From assembly GCA_021151695.1 (NCBI GenBank), contig JAGKWU010000004.1, positions 186,001 to 250,000 of the forward strand: a stretch of DNA of 64,000 bases. The letters run 5' to 3'. Numbering within the stretch: position 1 is the first letter of the stretch; every line of letters begins with the position of its first letter. The notes under the pieces are model-generated. The model was not told where the DNA came from. It made no database searches and saw only the letters and a program-made list of their open reading frames with translations. Below are positions 17,885 to 26,667 of this stretch, one piece after another. The position numbers and the translations under genes are program-made. The stretch comes from Cellvibrionaceae bacterium (GTDB taxonomy: Bacteria; Pseudomonadota; Gammaproteobacteria; Pseudomonadales; Cellvibrionaceae).

Positions 17885-18736
17885 ATGACTCAGACCCTCA
17901 GCCTGTTATCGCCCGCCAAGCTCAACCTGTTTTTGCACATCACTGGTCGCCGTCCCGACGGCTATCACACTCTGCAAACCCTGTTTCAGTTGCTTAACTA
18001 TGGCGACACGCTGGATTTTACCCTGCGCAGTGACGACCAATTAACGCTTGCACCCGAACTACCCGGCGTGCCTTTTGACGATAATCTCATTATCCGCGCC
18101 GCCCGCTTGCTGCAACCCCATGCAAAACAGCCTGCCGGTGCAGATATCCACCTCCACAAACGACTACCCATGGGCGGCGGTATAGGTGGTGGCAGCAGCA
18201 ACGCCGCAACAACACTGGTGGCGCTTAACCACCTATGGCAATGCGGACTTAACCGCAACCAATTACAAGCACTTGGGTTGCAGCTGGGCGCCGATGTTCC
18301 CGTGTTCATTTTTGCCCAAACGGCATGGGCTGAAGGCGTAGGTGAAGATCTCCAAGCCATTGAAATGCCTCAAAATTGGTTCCTTGTTGTACAACCTGAT
18401 TGCCATGTATCCACGGCGCAAATTTTTTCAAATAAACGTTTGACAAGAGACACGCTCGCCATTAAAGTGGCGGCCTTCCTTGAGCGGGGTGCCAAAAACG
18501 ACTGCCAAGGCCTGGTAAGAGAACTTTACCCTGAGGTAAATCAGGCTCTTAGCTGGTTCGAGCAAGAAGGCATCCACGCACAGATGACGGGAACTGGTGC
18601 TTGTGTTTTTGCACAATTCACCACGGCAGATGAAGCCCAACAAGTGCTTCAACGTTTACCCAAACAACTGCCCGGTTTTATAGCCCAAGGCGTCAATCAA
18701 TCGCCGCTATATAAACTGCTACCGACAACTGACTGA
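17885..18736 (+). CDS. ispE: 4-diphosphocytidyl-2-C-methyl-D-erythritol kinase
   Basis: This is the GHMP-family kinase of the non-mevalonate (MEP) isoprenoid pathway. It phosphorylates the 2-hydroxyl of CDP-methylerythritol using ATP. The N-terminus SPAKLNLFLHITGRRPDGYH contains the conserved Lys and the substrate-binding segment. The ATP-binding glycine-rich motif PMGGGIGGGSSNAATTL is near residue 98, and a C-terminal GTGACVFA loop is present. The length of 283 residues is standard. It follows lolB by 12 bases and precedes tRNA-Gln, as in related genomes. Confidence 0.96.
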   Translation: MTQTLSLLSPAKLNLFLHITGRRPDGYHTLQTLFQLLNYGDTLDFTLRSDDQLTLAPELPGVPFDDNLIIRAARLLQPHAKQPAGADIHLHKRLPMGGGIGGGSSNAATTLVALNHLWQCGLNRNQLQALGLQLGADVPVFIFAQTAWAEGVGEDLQAIEMPQNWFLVVQPDCHVSTAQIFSNKRLTRDTLAIKVAAFLERGAKNDCQGLVRELYPEVNQALSWFEQEGIHAQMTGTGACVFAQFTTADEAQQVLQRLPKQLPGFIAQGVNQSPLYKLLPTTD

Positions 18737-18747
18737 TCAAGAACAAC

Positions 18748-18822
18748 AGGGGCGTCGCCAAGTGGTAAGGCAGCGGGTTTTGATCCCGCCATTCGTAGGT
18801 TCGAGTCCTTCCGCCCCTGCCA
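18748..18822 (+). tRNA. tRNA-Gln (anticodon TTG)
   Basis: A 75-base cloverleaf. The acceptor stem AGGGGCG/CGCCCCT pairs perfectly, the anticodon arm GCGGG-TTTTGAT-CCCGC places TTG in the anticodon, and the T-arm contains GTTCGAGTC. The discriminator G and an encoded CCA follow. It sits between ispE and prs, its usual position in this gene block. Confidence 0.96.
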
Positions 18823-19047
18823 TTTTCAAGAGTCATTGTGTATTCAGCAAACGCTGCTCGTAACAACAAGAGCCCACAATGATCTCAACATCTACTATCC
18901 TCATCTCTCTCCAATCAACATACGCAGATGATGAAGCGCAGTTAATCCCGCGAACCCAAAGGGTAAAAACCCCAGCTTTGCGCGTGACTGCATCCAGCAT
19001 CAAGTTCCATAGCGTTTATTTTCATAGCTCTGATAAAGGTATTCGAC
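18823..19047 (+). other. tRNA-Gln–prs intergenic leader with nested inverted repeats
   Basis: There is no gene in this 225-base gap. An outer 8-bp inverted repeat, TCATTGTG (18833–18840) and CACAATGA (18875–18882), encloses a smaller AGC/GCT stem. No U-tract follows, so it is not a standard terminator. It may be structured prs leader RNA or a regulator site. The prs promoter presumably lies here, but no clear -35/-10 pair was identified. Confidence 0.35.
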
Positions 19048-19989
19048 GTGACTGACTTAATGGTCTTTACCGGTAACGCTAACCCTGATTTGGCTAAAAA
19101 AATCGTTGAGCACCTGGGCATATCCCTGGGCGATGCTTCGGTAGACCAGTTCTCCGACGGTGAAATCGCGGTAGAGCTGAATGTAAATGTTCGCGGTCGC
19201 GATGTGTTTGTGGTGCAACCCACTTGCGCACCCACCAACGACAACCTTATGGAACTGATCGTGATGGTCGACGCCCTGCGTCGCGCATCCGCTGGTCGCA
19301 TCACGGCGGTAGTGCCCTACTTCGGCTACGCCCGCCAGGATCGCCGTGTACGTTCAGCGCGTGTACCTATCACAGCCAAAGTCGTAGCGGACATGATGGT
19401 AGGTGTAGGTGTCGACCGTGTACTGACCGTTGACCTGCATGCCGAGCAGATCCAGGGCTTCTTTGATGTGCCAGTGGATAACGTCTACGGCTCACCCGTG
19501 CTGCTGGAAGATATTGAACAGCAAAAATTTGAAAACCTGATTGTGGTTTCCCCTGACATTGGCGGTGTAGTTCGTGCCCGTGCAGTAGCCAAACAATTAG
19601 GCATTGACCTGGCGATTATTGATAAGCGCCGCCCGCGCGCCAATGTGGCCGAGGTGATGCACATTATCGGTGAAGTAGAAGGCCGCACCTGCCTGCTGGT
19701 AGACGACATGGTCGACACCGCCGGCACCCTGTGCAGCGCCGCCAAGGCACTGAAAGAACACGGCGCCAAGCGCGTAGTTGCCTATGCAACTCACCCGGTT
19801 CTGTCCGGCAAGGCCGTGGAAAACCTGAATAACTCTGTGCTGGATGAGCTGGTCGTAGCAGACTCCATTCCACTAAGTGATGCCATATTGAATTGCAACA
19901 AGGTTCGTCAACTCACCTTGTCCAAAATGCTCGCGGAAGCCATGCGCCGCTTGAGCAATGAAGAATCCCTGAGTGCAATGTTCCGCTAA
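19048..19989 (+). CDS. prs: Ribose-phosphate pyrophosphokinase
   Basis: Makes PRPP from ribose 5-phosphate and ATP for nucleotide, histidine and tryptophan synthesis. The 313-residue protein matches the pseudomonad enzyme along its length. Motifs include FTGNANPDLA, the ATP-flexible loop YFGYARQDRR, the metal- and PRPP-binding DLHAEQIQGFF, and the PRPP loop VDDMVDTAGTL. The GTG at 19048 is chosen because AAAGG lies 8 bases upstream and the first residues resemble homologues; ATG 19060 is the alternative. It lies between tRNA-Gln and rplY. Confidence 0.96.
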   Translation: MTDLMVFTGNANPDLAKKIVEHLGISLGDASVDQFSDGEIAVELNVNVRGRDVFVVQPTCAPTNDNLMELIVMVDALRRASAGRITAVVPYFGYARQDRRVRSARVPITAKVVADMMVGVGVDRVLTVDLHAEQIQGFFDVPVDNVYGSPVLLEDIEQQKFENLIVVSPDIGGVVRARAVAKQLGIDLAIIDKRRPRANVAEVMHIIGEVEGRTCLLVDDMVDTAGTLCSAAKALKEHGAKRVVAYATHPVLSGKAVENLNNSVLDELVVADSIPLSDAILNCNKVRQLTLSKMLAEAMRRLSNEESLSAMFR

Positions 19990-20108
19990 TAACGGATATT
20001 CACTTTGGAAAAGCGCCGCGCCGCACCGTTCATAACAGACATGCAGCGCGGTTATTGAAACCTGCCAGGTTCTGGTCGCGGATCTGGTAGAAAATTGAGG
20101 AAGTAACC

Positions 20109-20723
20109 ATGTCTCAAGAAGACTTTAAATTAGATGCAACAGCACGTAACGATCTGGGGAAAGGTGCGAGCCGCCGCCTGCGTCGTTTGGCTGACCAAGT
20201 TCCTGCCATCATTTACGGCGGTAACGTAGCTCCACTGAACGTAAGCGTGTCTCACAACGAGCTGATCAAGCACCTGGAACACGAAGCGTTTTACTCTCAC
20301 ATCATCAGCCTGAGCGTTGATGGCGTAGCGCAAGACGTGATCCTGAAAGATCTGCAACGTCACCCAGCCAAGCCAGTGGTTCTGCACGCTGACTTCCTGC
20401 GTATCGACCGCAACACTCGCCTGACCACTCACGTACCTCTGCACTTCATCAACGAAGCGACTTCAAAAGGCGTGAAAATCCAGGGCGGTAAAGTAGTACA
20501 CAACCTGACTCAAATCGACGTTTCTTGCTTGCCACACAACCTGCCAGAATTCATCGAAGTTGACCTGGCTAACGCCGAAGTGGGCACTATCATCCACATT
20601 TCTGACCTGAAACTGCCAAGCGGTGTAACTTCTGTTGCCCTGGCTCAAGGCGCAGATCACGATTTGGCGGTTGCTACTGTTGTTAAGCCAAAAGGCGCAG
20701 CAGAAGAAACTACCGAAGCTTAA
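20109..20723 (+). CDS. rplY: 50S ribosomal protein L25 (CTC/TL5 long form)
   Basis: This protein binds 5S rRNA at the central protuberance of the large subunit. The 204 residues comprise an N-terminal L25 domain (about 1–95, with GKGASRRLRRLADQVPAIIYGG) and the C-terminal TL5/CTC beta domain (about 100–190, with HVPLHFINEATSKGVKIQGG). That is the general-stress long form. The start ATG has GAGGAAG 7 bases upstream. It follows prs by 119 bases and ends in a strong intrinsic terminator, which closes the conserved operon segment before the inserted acyltransferase gene. Confidence 0.96.
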   Translation: MSQEDFKLDATARNDLGKGASRRLRRLADQVPAIIYGGNVAPLNVSVSHNELIKHLEHEAFYSHIISLSVDGVAQDVILKDLQRHPAKPVVLHADFLRIDRNTRLTTHVPLHFINEATSKGVKIQGGKVVHNLTQIDVSCLPHNLPEFIEVDLANAEVGTIIHISDLKLPSGVTSVALAQGADHDLAVATVVKPKGAAEETTEA

Positions 20724-20746
20724 TTCTTACGAATCAAGCTTATGCG

Positions 20747-20779
20747 AAAAGGGCAGAAGATTTTCTTCTGCCCTTTTTT
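20747..20779 (+). terminator. Rho-independent terminator after rplY
   Basis: The stem AAAAGGGCAGAAG pairs with CTTCTGCCCTTTT across a 5-base loop and runs into a T-rich tail. It lies 23 bases after the rplY stop. Confidence 0.93.
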
Positions 20780-21208
20780 ATTGCCCTGGATTTTTATTGG
20801 CCACGCATTTTTATCTGGCGACATTTTAAATTAGCTCCATTTGACTGTTTTTGATTTCATTTGCCTTTTATAATTTTCACCCATCAATTTTTGTGATTTA
20901 GTTTACTTTTTCACATGAAAATTTGATTTTTTCTGCTCACCGTTTTCACCCAACAAATTCACCTGTCGCTTAATCACACAGAAAAGCATTTGCTTGCAAA
21001 TTGAACGGCACAATTGGCCCTGAATCCTGATTTTTGCGGGCTTCACAAATAGCAGCCAAGCGTTTATCCTCCGCCCGCATTTTTACTCGACCAATAAATA
21101 AACAACGCGATGTTAAAAATGCACGCCAGAAGAAGTTTCACTGGCATGAACAACAGCGATTAAAAATAACAATAGTAATCCGACAGGCCTCTTCCAAAAG
21201 GAATTCCC
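20780..21208. other. AT-rich intergenic region before acyltransferase gene
   Basis: This stretch of about 430 bases is noticeably richer in A and T than its surroundings and contains no convincing gene. A TATAAT at 20869–20874 is a possible -10 element, but no -35 sits at standard spacing (TTGACT at 20841–20846 is 22 bases away). An open frame at 21034–21231 has no protein-like features. The composition shift coincides with the start of genes foreign to the usual rplY–pth–ychF order. Confidence 0.5.
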
Positions 21209-22345
21209 ATGCTTTCCACGACAAAACCTGATTTCAAAAATAACGCATTTGATTTTGCACGGCTGCTATTTGCTTTTTTTGTGGTTTACGCGCACTCACG
21301 CTATTTGTACGGAGCCCCCGATATTTTGCATTGGGAAGCCACCGGCTTTGACAACCTGCATGCAGGCACGGTCGGCCTTTGGGGCTTTTTTGCCATTTCG
21401 GGATTTTTGGTGGCAGGCAGCTTTTCCAACTCAAAAGGCCTGACAGATTTCCTCACCAAACGGTTTAAACGTATTTTCCCCGGTTTCTGGTGCGCACTAC
21501 TGATGTGCGGATTGGTGTTTGCACCGCTCTGGTATTTTTTAAAGCTCAACACTCTCGCCGGCTTTTGGGATATCAACGCCATCCATGTGTGGAAATTTAT
21601 TACCACCAATCTGGATGCCGCAATCCAAATCCAATCGATTGGCGAAGTCGCCAATGATCAGGTCAATGGCCCCTTATGGACCATTCGCCACGAAATCAGT
21701 TGCTACATTATTTTGGGGATTATTCTCACCCTGCTGGGCTCACTCAAATTTGCGAGCCGAAATTTGCAGCGCCATAGCCTATTAGCAATAACCCTGGGCT
21801 TGAGCGCTGTTCGCCTTATGTACAACTACGACGCCGATTTTAAAAATGCCTATGGCAACTGGTTTGGCGACGAGCGCTTCCTGTTGTTTATGGTGGTGTT
21901 TATGTGGGGGGCGACGTTGAATTTGTACAAGGATTTGCTGGTTCCGAGCTGGGCGGGTGCCTTTGTCAGCCTAGTGGTATTAATGATTGCCACCAAGACG
22001 GATTACCTTCCGGTAGTGTTCCCTTTCTGCTTTGTCTACCTGGTGGTATCCCTGTGTTTTATGTTGCCCTTTAAAAATATAGGCAAAAAAATCGGCGATC
22101 TCTCCTTCGGTGTTTATCTTTATCACTGGCCCGTGCGTTTAACGCTGCAAATGCTCGGTTTTCAGGGAAAACTCGGGCTCTGGTCATTTATCTTGCTAAA
22201 CATTCTCTGTACATTGCCGCTGGCGTATTTATCATGGAACCTGGTTGAAAAGCGCTTCCTCACGCATGCCAAACCAGAAACCAAGCCAGCCCTTCTTTCT
22301 CCGGATTCCAACCAGGAGTCTGGTCAGGCACCGGCAGCCGCATAG
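21209..22345 (+). CDS. Acyltransferase 3 family membrane protein (OafA/YrhL-like)
   Basis: A 378-residue integral membrane protein with about ten hydrophobic helices. It has the family signature of an Arg and a His separated by ten residues in the first helix (R18 and H29 in the FARLLFAFFVVYAHS region). The family transfers acetyl or other acyl groups to cell-surface or secreted carbohydrates, such as O-antigen, exopolysaccharide and peptidoglycan. The start ATG has AAGGA 7 bases upstream. It is placed between rplY and pth, normally neighbours, and resembles in kind the acyltransferase after pth. The acceptor is unknown. Confidence 0.85.
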   Translation: MLSTTKPDFKNNAFDFARLLFAFFVVYAHSRYLYGAPDILHWEATGFDNLHAGTVGLWGFFAISGFLVAGSFSNSKGLTDFLTKRFKRIFPGFWCALLMCGLVFAPLWYFLKLNTLAGFWDINAIHVWKFITTNLDAAIQIQSIGEVANDQVNGPLWTIRHEISCYIILGIILTLLGSLKFASRNLQRHSLLAITLGLSAVRLMYNYDADFKNAYGNWFGDERFLLFMVVFMWGATLNLYKDLLVPSWAGAFVSLVVLMIATKTDYLPVVFPFCFVYLVVSLCFMLPFKNIGKKIGDLSFGVYLYHWPVRLTLQMLGFQGKLGLWSFILLNILCTLPLAYLSWNLVEKRFLTHAKPETKPALLSPDSNQESGQAPAAA

Positions 22346-22419
22346 ATACGCATTAGCGAAATGTGTTTAGAGAAAGACCGTTTTAGAGAAAACCGTCTCA
22401 AGAAAAAATAGGCCCTTGA

Positions 22420-23010
22420 ATGTCCCAAGCCCTGCAGTTGATTGTCGGCCTCGGCAATCCCGGTAGTGAATATGACCGCACCCGCCACAACGCGGGGGCG
22501 GATTTTGTCGAACAGCTCGCGCGCAAACTGGGGGTAAACCTGGTGGTCGACAGCAAATACTTTGGCTTAACCGCGCGAGCCAGTTACCAGGGGCGCGACC
22601 TGCGGTTGCTGATCCCCACTACCTATATGAACCGCAGCGGCCAGGCGGTGGGTGCCATGGCGAATTTCTTCAAGATTCCACCGGAAGCCATACTGGTGGC
22701 CCACGATGAATTGGATCTGGCGCCCGGCGTAGCCCGCTTCAAACTTAATGGCGGCCACGGTGGCCACAACGGCTTGCGGGACATCATTGCCGCCCTGGGC
22801 AACAACCAGAACTTCCCGCGTTTGCGTTTGGGTATTGGCCATCCGGGCGCTGCGCCTTTGGTAGCCAATTTTGTGCTCAAACGCGCTCCGTCAACTGAAC
22901 AACAATTAACGGATGAGGCCATTGAGAGGGCCATCCAATGCCTGCCTGAAGCAGCCAAAGGCGACTGGAATAGCGCCATGAAAAATCTGCACACGACCGC
23001 CAAAAGCTGA
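22420..23010 (+). CDS. pth: Peptidyl-tRNA hydrolase
   Basis: Cleaves the ester bond of peptidyl-tRNAs released prematurely from ribosomes and so recycles tRNA. The 196-residue protein carries GLGNPGSEYDRTRHNAG with the catalytic His, the YMNRSG loop, the catalytic Asp in VAHDELDLAPG, and GGHGGHNGLRDI for tRNA binding. Its length and motifs are fully standard. In related genomes ychF follows directly; here about 6 kb of carbohydrate-related genes intervene. Confidence 0.96.
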   Translation: MSQALQLIVGLGNPGSEYDRTRHNAGADFVEQLARKLGVNLVVDSKYFGLTARASYQGRDLRLLIPTTYMNRSGQAVGAMANFFKIPPEAILVAHDELDLAPGVARFKLNGGHGGHNGLRDIIAALGNNQNFPRLRLGIGHPGAAPLVANFVLKRAPSTEQQLTDEAIERAIQCLPEAAKGDWNSAMKNLHTTAKS

Positions 23011-23023
23011 TAATGTGTACAAG

Positions 23024-23062
23024 CCCACAAGGTATTTACACGACTGTGGAAAACCTTGTGGG
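23024..23062. repeat. 10-bp perfect inverted repeat after pth
   Basis: CCCACAAGGT (23024–23033) and ACCTTGTGGG (23053–23062) are separated by 19 bases and begin 13 bases after the pth stop. No T-tract follows, so this is at best an unusual transcript-end hairpin or a protein-binding palindrome. Confidence 0.5.
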
Positions 23063-23234
23063 GCAGCTTCGGGCGGTTAAGCTGACTGCCCAACGCCTCC
23101 TGACGGCGTCACTATAACGATAAAAACCAAATACTCATCAACTAGCGAACTATCCGTTTTACCTAACCGTAAAACCTAACAAATCGGCTTTATCTAATAA
23201 TAATTGTGGCTGTTGTATAGCTCCGGAGTATGTT

Positions 23235-24572
23235 GTGGACCTATTTACCTTATCGGGCCTTTTGCCCGCGTCTATCGTTTTATTGATCGCTCTCTTGTGC
23301 GCGCAGTTTTTTGTCAGGAACCTCGCCAGCACCCAGGATCATGAATTTGCCAGTATCGACGGCCTGCGCGGCCTGCTGGCGCTCGGCGTGTTCCTGCACC
23401 ACGCCGTTTACTTTTACAGTTACGCCACCAACGGCAACTGGTATTTCTATTCTTCCGGCCTCTATATGAGCTTCGGCCATGCCAGCGTAAACATGTTTTT
23501 TATGCTGACGGGCTTTCTCTTTTCACTCAAGCTGATTGATGGCCGCACTCGAGAAGTGGACTGGCTGAAAGTCTACTGTTCGCGCTTTATGCGCCTGACA
23601 CCACTCTATCTTTGCCTGGTGCTCGGTGTGGTGCTGGTCGTGATTGTGGACAGCCGTTTCCGCATCAACGAAGACGCATTTACCCTGATGCGTGAACTTC
23701 GCTCCTGGCTGCTATTTACCATCCCCGGCCACCCGGATATTAACCTGCGCACGGAAACTCATCTGATCACCGCCGGTGTGATCTGGACTCTGCCCTACGA
23801 ATGGTATTTCTACCTGATTCTGCCTTGCCTGGGGTTATTGATAGGCACCAAAAACAAAGCCGGCTCCGGCATATGGTTGACCATGAGCATGCTGTGCGTG
23901 ATTTTCTTTGAAGCCTGGCAGTTGGACAATATGATGTTTATTGCTTTTGCCGGCGGCGGTGCAGCCGCGGCCATAGTGCGCACACCGAGGCTGCGCGATG
24001 CCCTGCGCGGGCCGGCCTCCAACCCGGCGGCGATTGTCTGCCTGGTGATGGGATTCACCTGCTTTGACTATGGCTCCTTCCCCTGCCTGCTGGTATTTGC
24101 AACCGCTCTGACACTGTTGGCCTGCGGCGCGGACCTTTACGGATTGCTGAGCATGCGCCCCATACGTGCCCTCAGTGCAGTGAGTTACGGAGTTTATTTG
24201 CTACAGGGAATTGTGCTGCACGTAGTGCTGATGTTCCTGGTACCCGAAAGCTGGCGCCTGACTATGACCGTACCCCAATACTGGGGTGTGGTTTTTGTGG
24301 CCACCGTCATATTGGTGGGGGTATCCGCCCTTAGCTGGCAACTGATAGAGTCGCCCGCCATAGCGGCAGCCCCCAAACTGGCCAACTGGATACGCCGCCA
24401 TAAACCAGCGCGCCCGGAACGCCAAAAAATACGCCACTATCGCAAATTTTCCGAGCGAATCGCGGTCGAACGCCGTCACCAATTGCCAACACCCGGCGCG
24501 CGGCGTCCGCGGATGCGCCATGAACAATCATCTGAATCGCTCACGGCGAACAATAAAAACACAAGGAGTTAG
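23235..24572 (+). CDS. Acyltransferase 3 family membrane protein
   Basis: A 445-residue polytopic protein. An N-terminal helix precedes the typical domain start IDGLRGLLALGVFLHHAVYF, where R45 and H56 form the Arg-X10-His signature. About ten further helices follow, then a basic cytoplasmic tail (about 385–445, rich in Arg and Lys). The predicted role is O-acylation of a surface or secreted polysaccharide. The start is GTG 23235 with CGGAG 6 bases upstream. Its last codons contain the AAGGAG ribosome site of the next gene, a glycosyltransferase, so the two are translationally coupled and probably act on the same glycan. Confidence 0.85.
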   Translation: MDLFTLSGLLPASIVLLIALLCAQFFVRNLASTQDHEFASIDGLRGLLALGVFLHHAVYFYSYATNGNWYFYSSGLYMSFGHASVNMFFMLTGFLFSLKLIDGRTREVDWLKVYCSRFMRLTPLYLCLVLGVVLVVIVDSRFRINEDAFTLMRELRSWLLFTIPGHPDINLRTETHLITAGVIWTLPYEWYFYLILPCLGLLIGTKNKAGSGIWLTMSMLCVIFFEAWQLDNMMFIAFAGGGAAAAIVRTPRLRDALRGPASNPAAIVCLVMGFTCFDYGSFPCLLVFATALTLLACGADLYGLLSMRPIRALSAVSYGVYLLQGIVLHVVLMFLVPESWRLTMTVPQYWGVVFVATVILVGVSALSWQLIESPAIAAAPKLANWIRRHKPARPERQKIRHYRKFSERIAVERRHQLPTPGARRPRMRHEQSSESLTANNKNTRS

Positions 24573-24573
24573 C

Positions 24574-26586
24574 ATGCCCTCCCTTAAACATTGGAGCACC
24601 AAACACTGGGCGCTACTATTACTCGCCATAGGTGCCGCCCTACGGTTGCTGTTCCTGGGTGACATTCCCGGTGGCCTCAATCAGGACGAAGCCTCCATCG
24701 GCTACGACGCCTGGGCACTTTTGCATGGGGGGATGGATCGCAACGGCGTGTCCTGGCCGGTCAACTTTATCGCTTGGGGTAGCGGCCAGAATGTACTTTA
24801 CGGCTATTTGTCCATGCCGTTTATTGCGCTCTTTGATTTGTCGGTCTTCAGCCTGCGCCTGACATCAGCTTTCTGGGGGGTAGTGTGCCTCTGGTTGTTC
24901 TGGCAACTGGGCAATCGCCGCGACCAAACCATGGGCATACTGGCGCTGTTAGTACTGGTTACCAGCCCATGGCATATCATGGCATCGCGCTGGGCGCTGG
25001 AATCCAACATAGTGCCTGCCGTGGTGCTGGTTGCCGTGTATCTGCTGGTGCGCTCGCCGGAAAACCTCAGCCGTCGTCTGCCCTGGGCCTGCGTGGCGCT
25101 GACCATGTCCATCTACGCTTATGGCCCCGCTTATTTGTTTGCGCCTGTGTTTTTGCTTTGCGCCCTGATTCTGATCCACCTTGAATCGCGTATCAGCCTG
25201 CGCACCTTTTTGATCAGTGCTGCCAGTTCTTTCGTGGTGGCGCTGCCAATGATGCTGTTTATCCTCAACAATGCCATTGGCCACGGCCACTGGCACCTGT
25301 GGTTTATCACCATCCCCCACTACCCCAGTGAAGCGCGCTACAGCAATATCTTTTTGCCCTTTGCCCAAGGTGGTTGGGAGCGAATCCCCGATAACACCAT
25401 CAACGTCATTCGTATGTTGTTTGGTGGCAAGGATGATGGCTTGCCCTGGAACGCCATGCCTTCATGGGGGCCACAGTATGTGTTCCTCACACCTTTTGTG
25501 GTAATAGGTGCGATCCTCATTGCCCGACGCAGCAGTTCACTGGTTGATCACCTGATGCTGGCCTGGATGCTCTGCGCGCTGATTACAGCGTTTTGCACCG
25601 ATGCCAATATCAACCGTATTAACCTCGTATGGCTGCCCTCGCTCTGGCTGGCAGCTCGCGGCTTGCACCTGATTGCCCAGGAGCGCTCACTCAACTACGC
25701 CACCCAGGCAATCTTGCTCATCTGTTGCCTGTTTTTCGGGATGCAATATTTCACCAGCTGGTCAGAAAAAATCACCTCCGATTTCTTCGATGGCTTCGGC
25801 CCTGCAGTTAAACGCATCGTGGAAATCGCCCCTAAAGATGCACCTATCAGTGTCACTAGCAATGCCAATATGCCTTACATCACCGTGCTCTTCTTCGCCA
25901 AAACGCCGGTGGAGAACTATGTGAAAACGGCGGTAATTCCCGACCGCCAGGCAGCTTTCCAGGGCGTAAACGGTTTTGATCGCTTCACCATCGGGCTCTC
26001 TGGCCAAAACTTCAGTCAACAAAACTATTGGGTCGTCCACAAGCGCGAGCTGGGCATGTTTAATGACAGCAGCTTCCAGATCGAATCCTTTGGCGACTAC
26101 TCAGCCGTATCCCGCCGTCCGCTGGAACAGTTGGCCTGCACCCAACCGCTGGCTACCAATATGCTTACGGGCAGCCAGGATTTCGACACCATCAGGATTA
26201 ATGGCGAAGTCTCCGGTAGCTACACAGGCATGATGACCTCGGGCCAATACTTCCCCTTCGGTTTTGGTGTACATGGCAAAAGTAGTTGGAGCATGCCAAT
26301 CGCCCAGCCAGCGCAGGAGCTGGATATTGGCTACGGCATCGCCGATAACAACGCCTGTACGGATGGTATGACCTTCAAGGTCATCGCCGATGGCAAAACC
26401 CTGTTCGATTCCGGCCGTGTAATGGGCGACACCTTGCGTTTCGCGCGTATACCGCTCAATAACCCCAAGCAATTGAGCTTTGTCACCGAGCCAGGGCAGC
26501 ACAACCATTGCGACCACGGCAACTGGGTGCGTCCGTTGATCACAGGTTGTTCACAACAGGTAACCGCGAGCAGTTCGCCGCGTTAA
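24574..26586 (+). CDS. GT39-like membrane glycosyltransferase (PMT/ArnT superfamily)
   Basis: A protein of about 670 residues from ATG 24574, with AAGGAG 7 bases upstream inside the end of the previous gene. It has the GT-C layout: an N-terminal helix, then a first external loop with the acidic motif NQDEASIGYDAW, eleven or so transmembrane helices to about residue 400, and a large C-terminal periplasmic domain. Such enzymes use polyprenyl-phosphate sugars to glycosylate proteins or lipids outside the membrane. It is coupled to the upstream acyltransferase. Because a heavily Ser/Thr-linked cellulase is encoded next door, it could O-glycosylate secreted proteins; that is inference. Confidence 0.8.
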   Translation: MPSLKHWSTKHWALLLLAIGAALRLLFLGDIPGGLNQDEASIGYDAWALLHGGMDRNGVSWPVNFIAWGSGQNVLYGYLSMPFIALFDLSVFSLRLTSAFWGVVCLWLFWQLGNRRDQTMGILALLVLVTSPWHIMASRWALESNIVPAVVLVAVYLLVRSPENLSRRLPWACVALTMSIYAYGPAYLFAPVFLLCALILIHLESRISLRTFLISAASSFVVALPMMLFILNNAIGHGHWHLWFITIPHYPSEARYSNIFLPFAQGGWERIPDNTINVIRMLFGGKDDGLPWNAMPSWGPQYVFLTPFVVIGAILIARRSSSLVDHLMLAWMLCALITAFCTDANINRINLVWLPSLWLAARGLHLIAQERSLNYATQAILLICCLFFGMQYFTSWSEKITSDFFDGFGPAVKRIVEIAPKDAPISVTSNANMPYITVLFFAKTPVENYVKTAVIPDRQAAFQGVNGFDRFTIGLSGQNFSQQNYWVVHKRELGMFNDSSFQIESFGDYSAVSRRPLEQLACTQPLATNMLTGSQDFDTIRINGEVSGSYTGMMTSGQYFPFGFGVHGKSSWSMPIAQPAQELDIGYGIADNNACTDGMTFKVIADGKTLFDSGRVMGDTLRFARIPLNNPKQLSFVTEPGQHNHCDHGNWVRPLITGCSQQVTASSSPR

Positions 26587-26599
26587 TCACACTGCCCAT

Positions 26600-26631
26600 A
26601 AAAAAACCGGCCTTGTGAGCCGGTTTTTTTA
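26600..26631. terminator. Bidirectional terminator between glycosyltransferase and cellulase genes
   Basis: A-tract, then ACCGGC paired with GCCGGT across a 7-base loop, then a T-tract. Because the stem is flanked by A7 and T7 it can serve the plus-strand glycosyltransferase and the convergent minus-strand cellulase. Confidence 0.9.
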
Positions 26632-26667
26632 TGTTTATAGACTTGTGATCAGTAATTGCCAATCGGC

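Noticed and set aside
21034..21231. Short plus-strand open frame before the first acyltransferase
   Set aside because: It overlaps the acyltransferase start, is very basic and low in structure, and lies in AT-rich sequence without a ribosome site.
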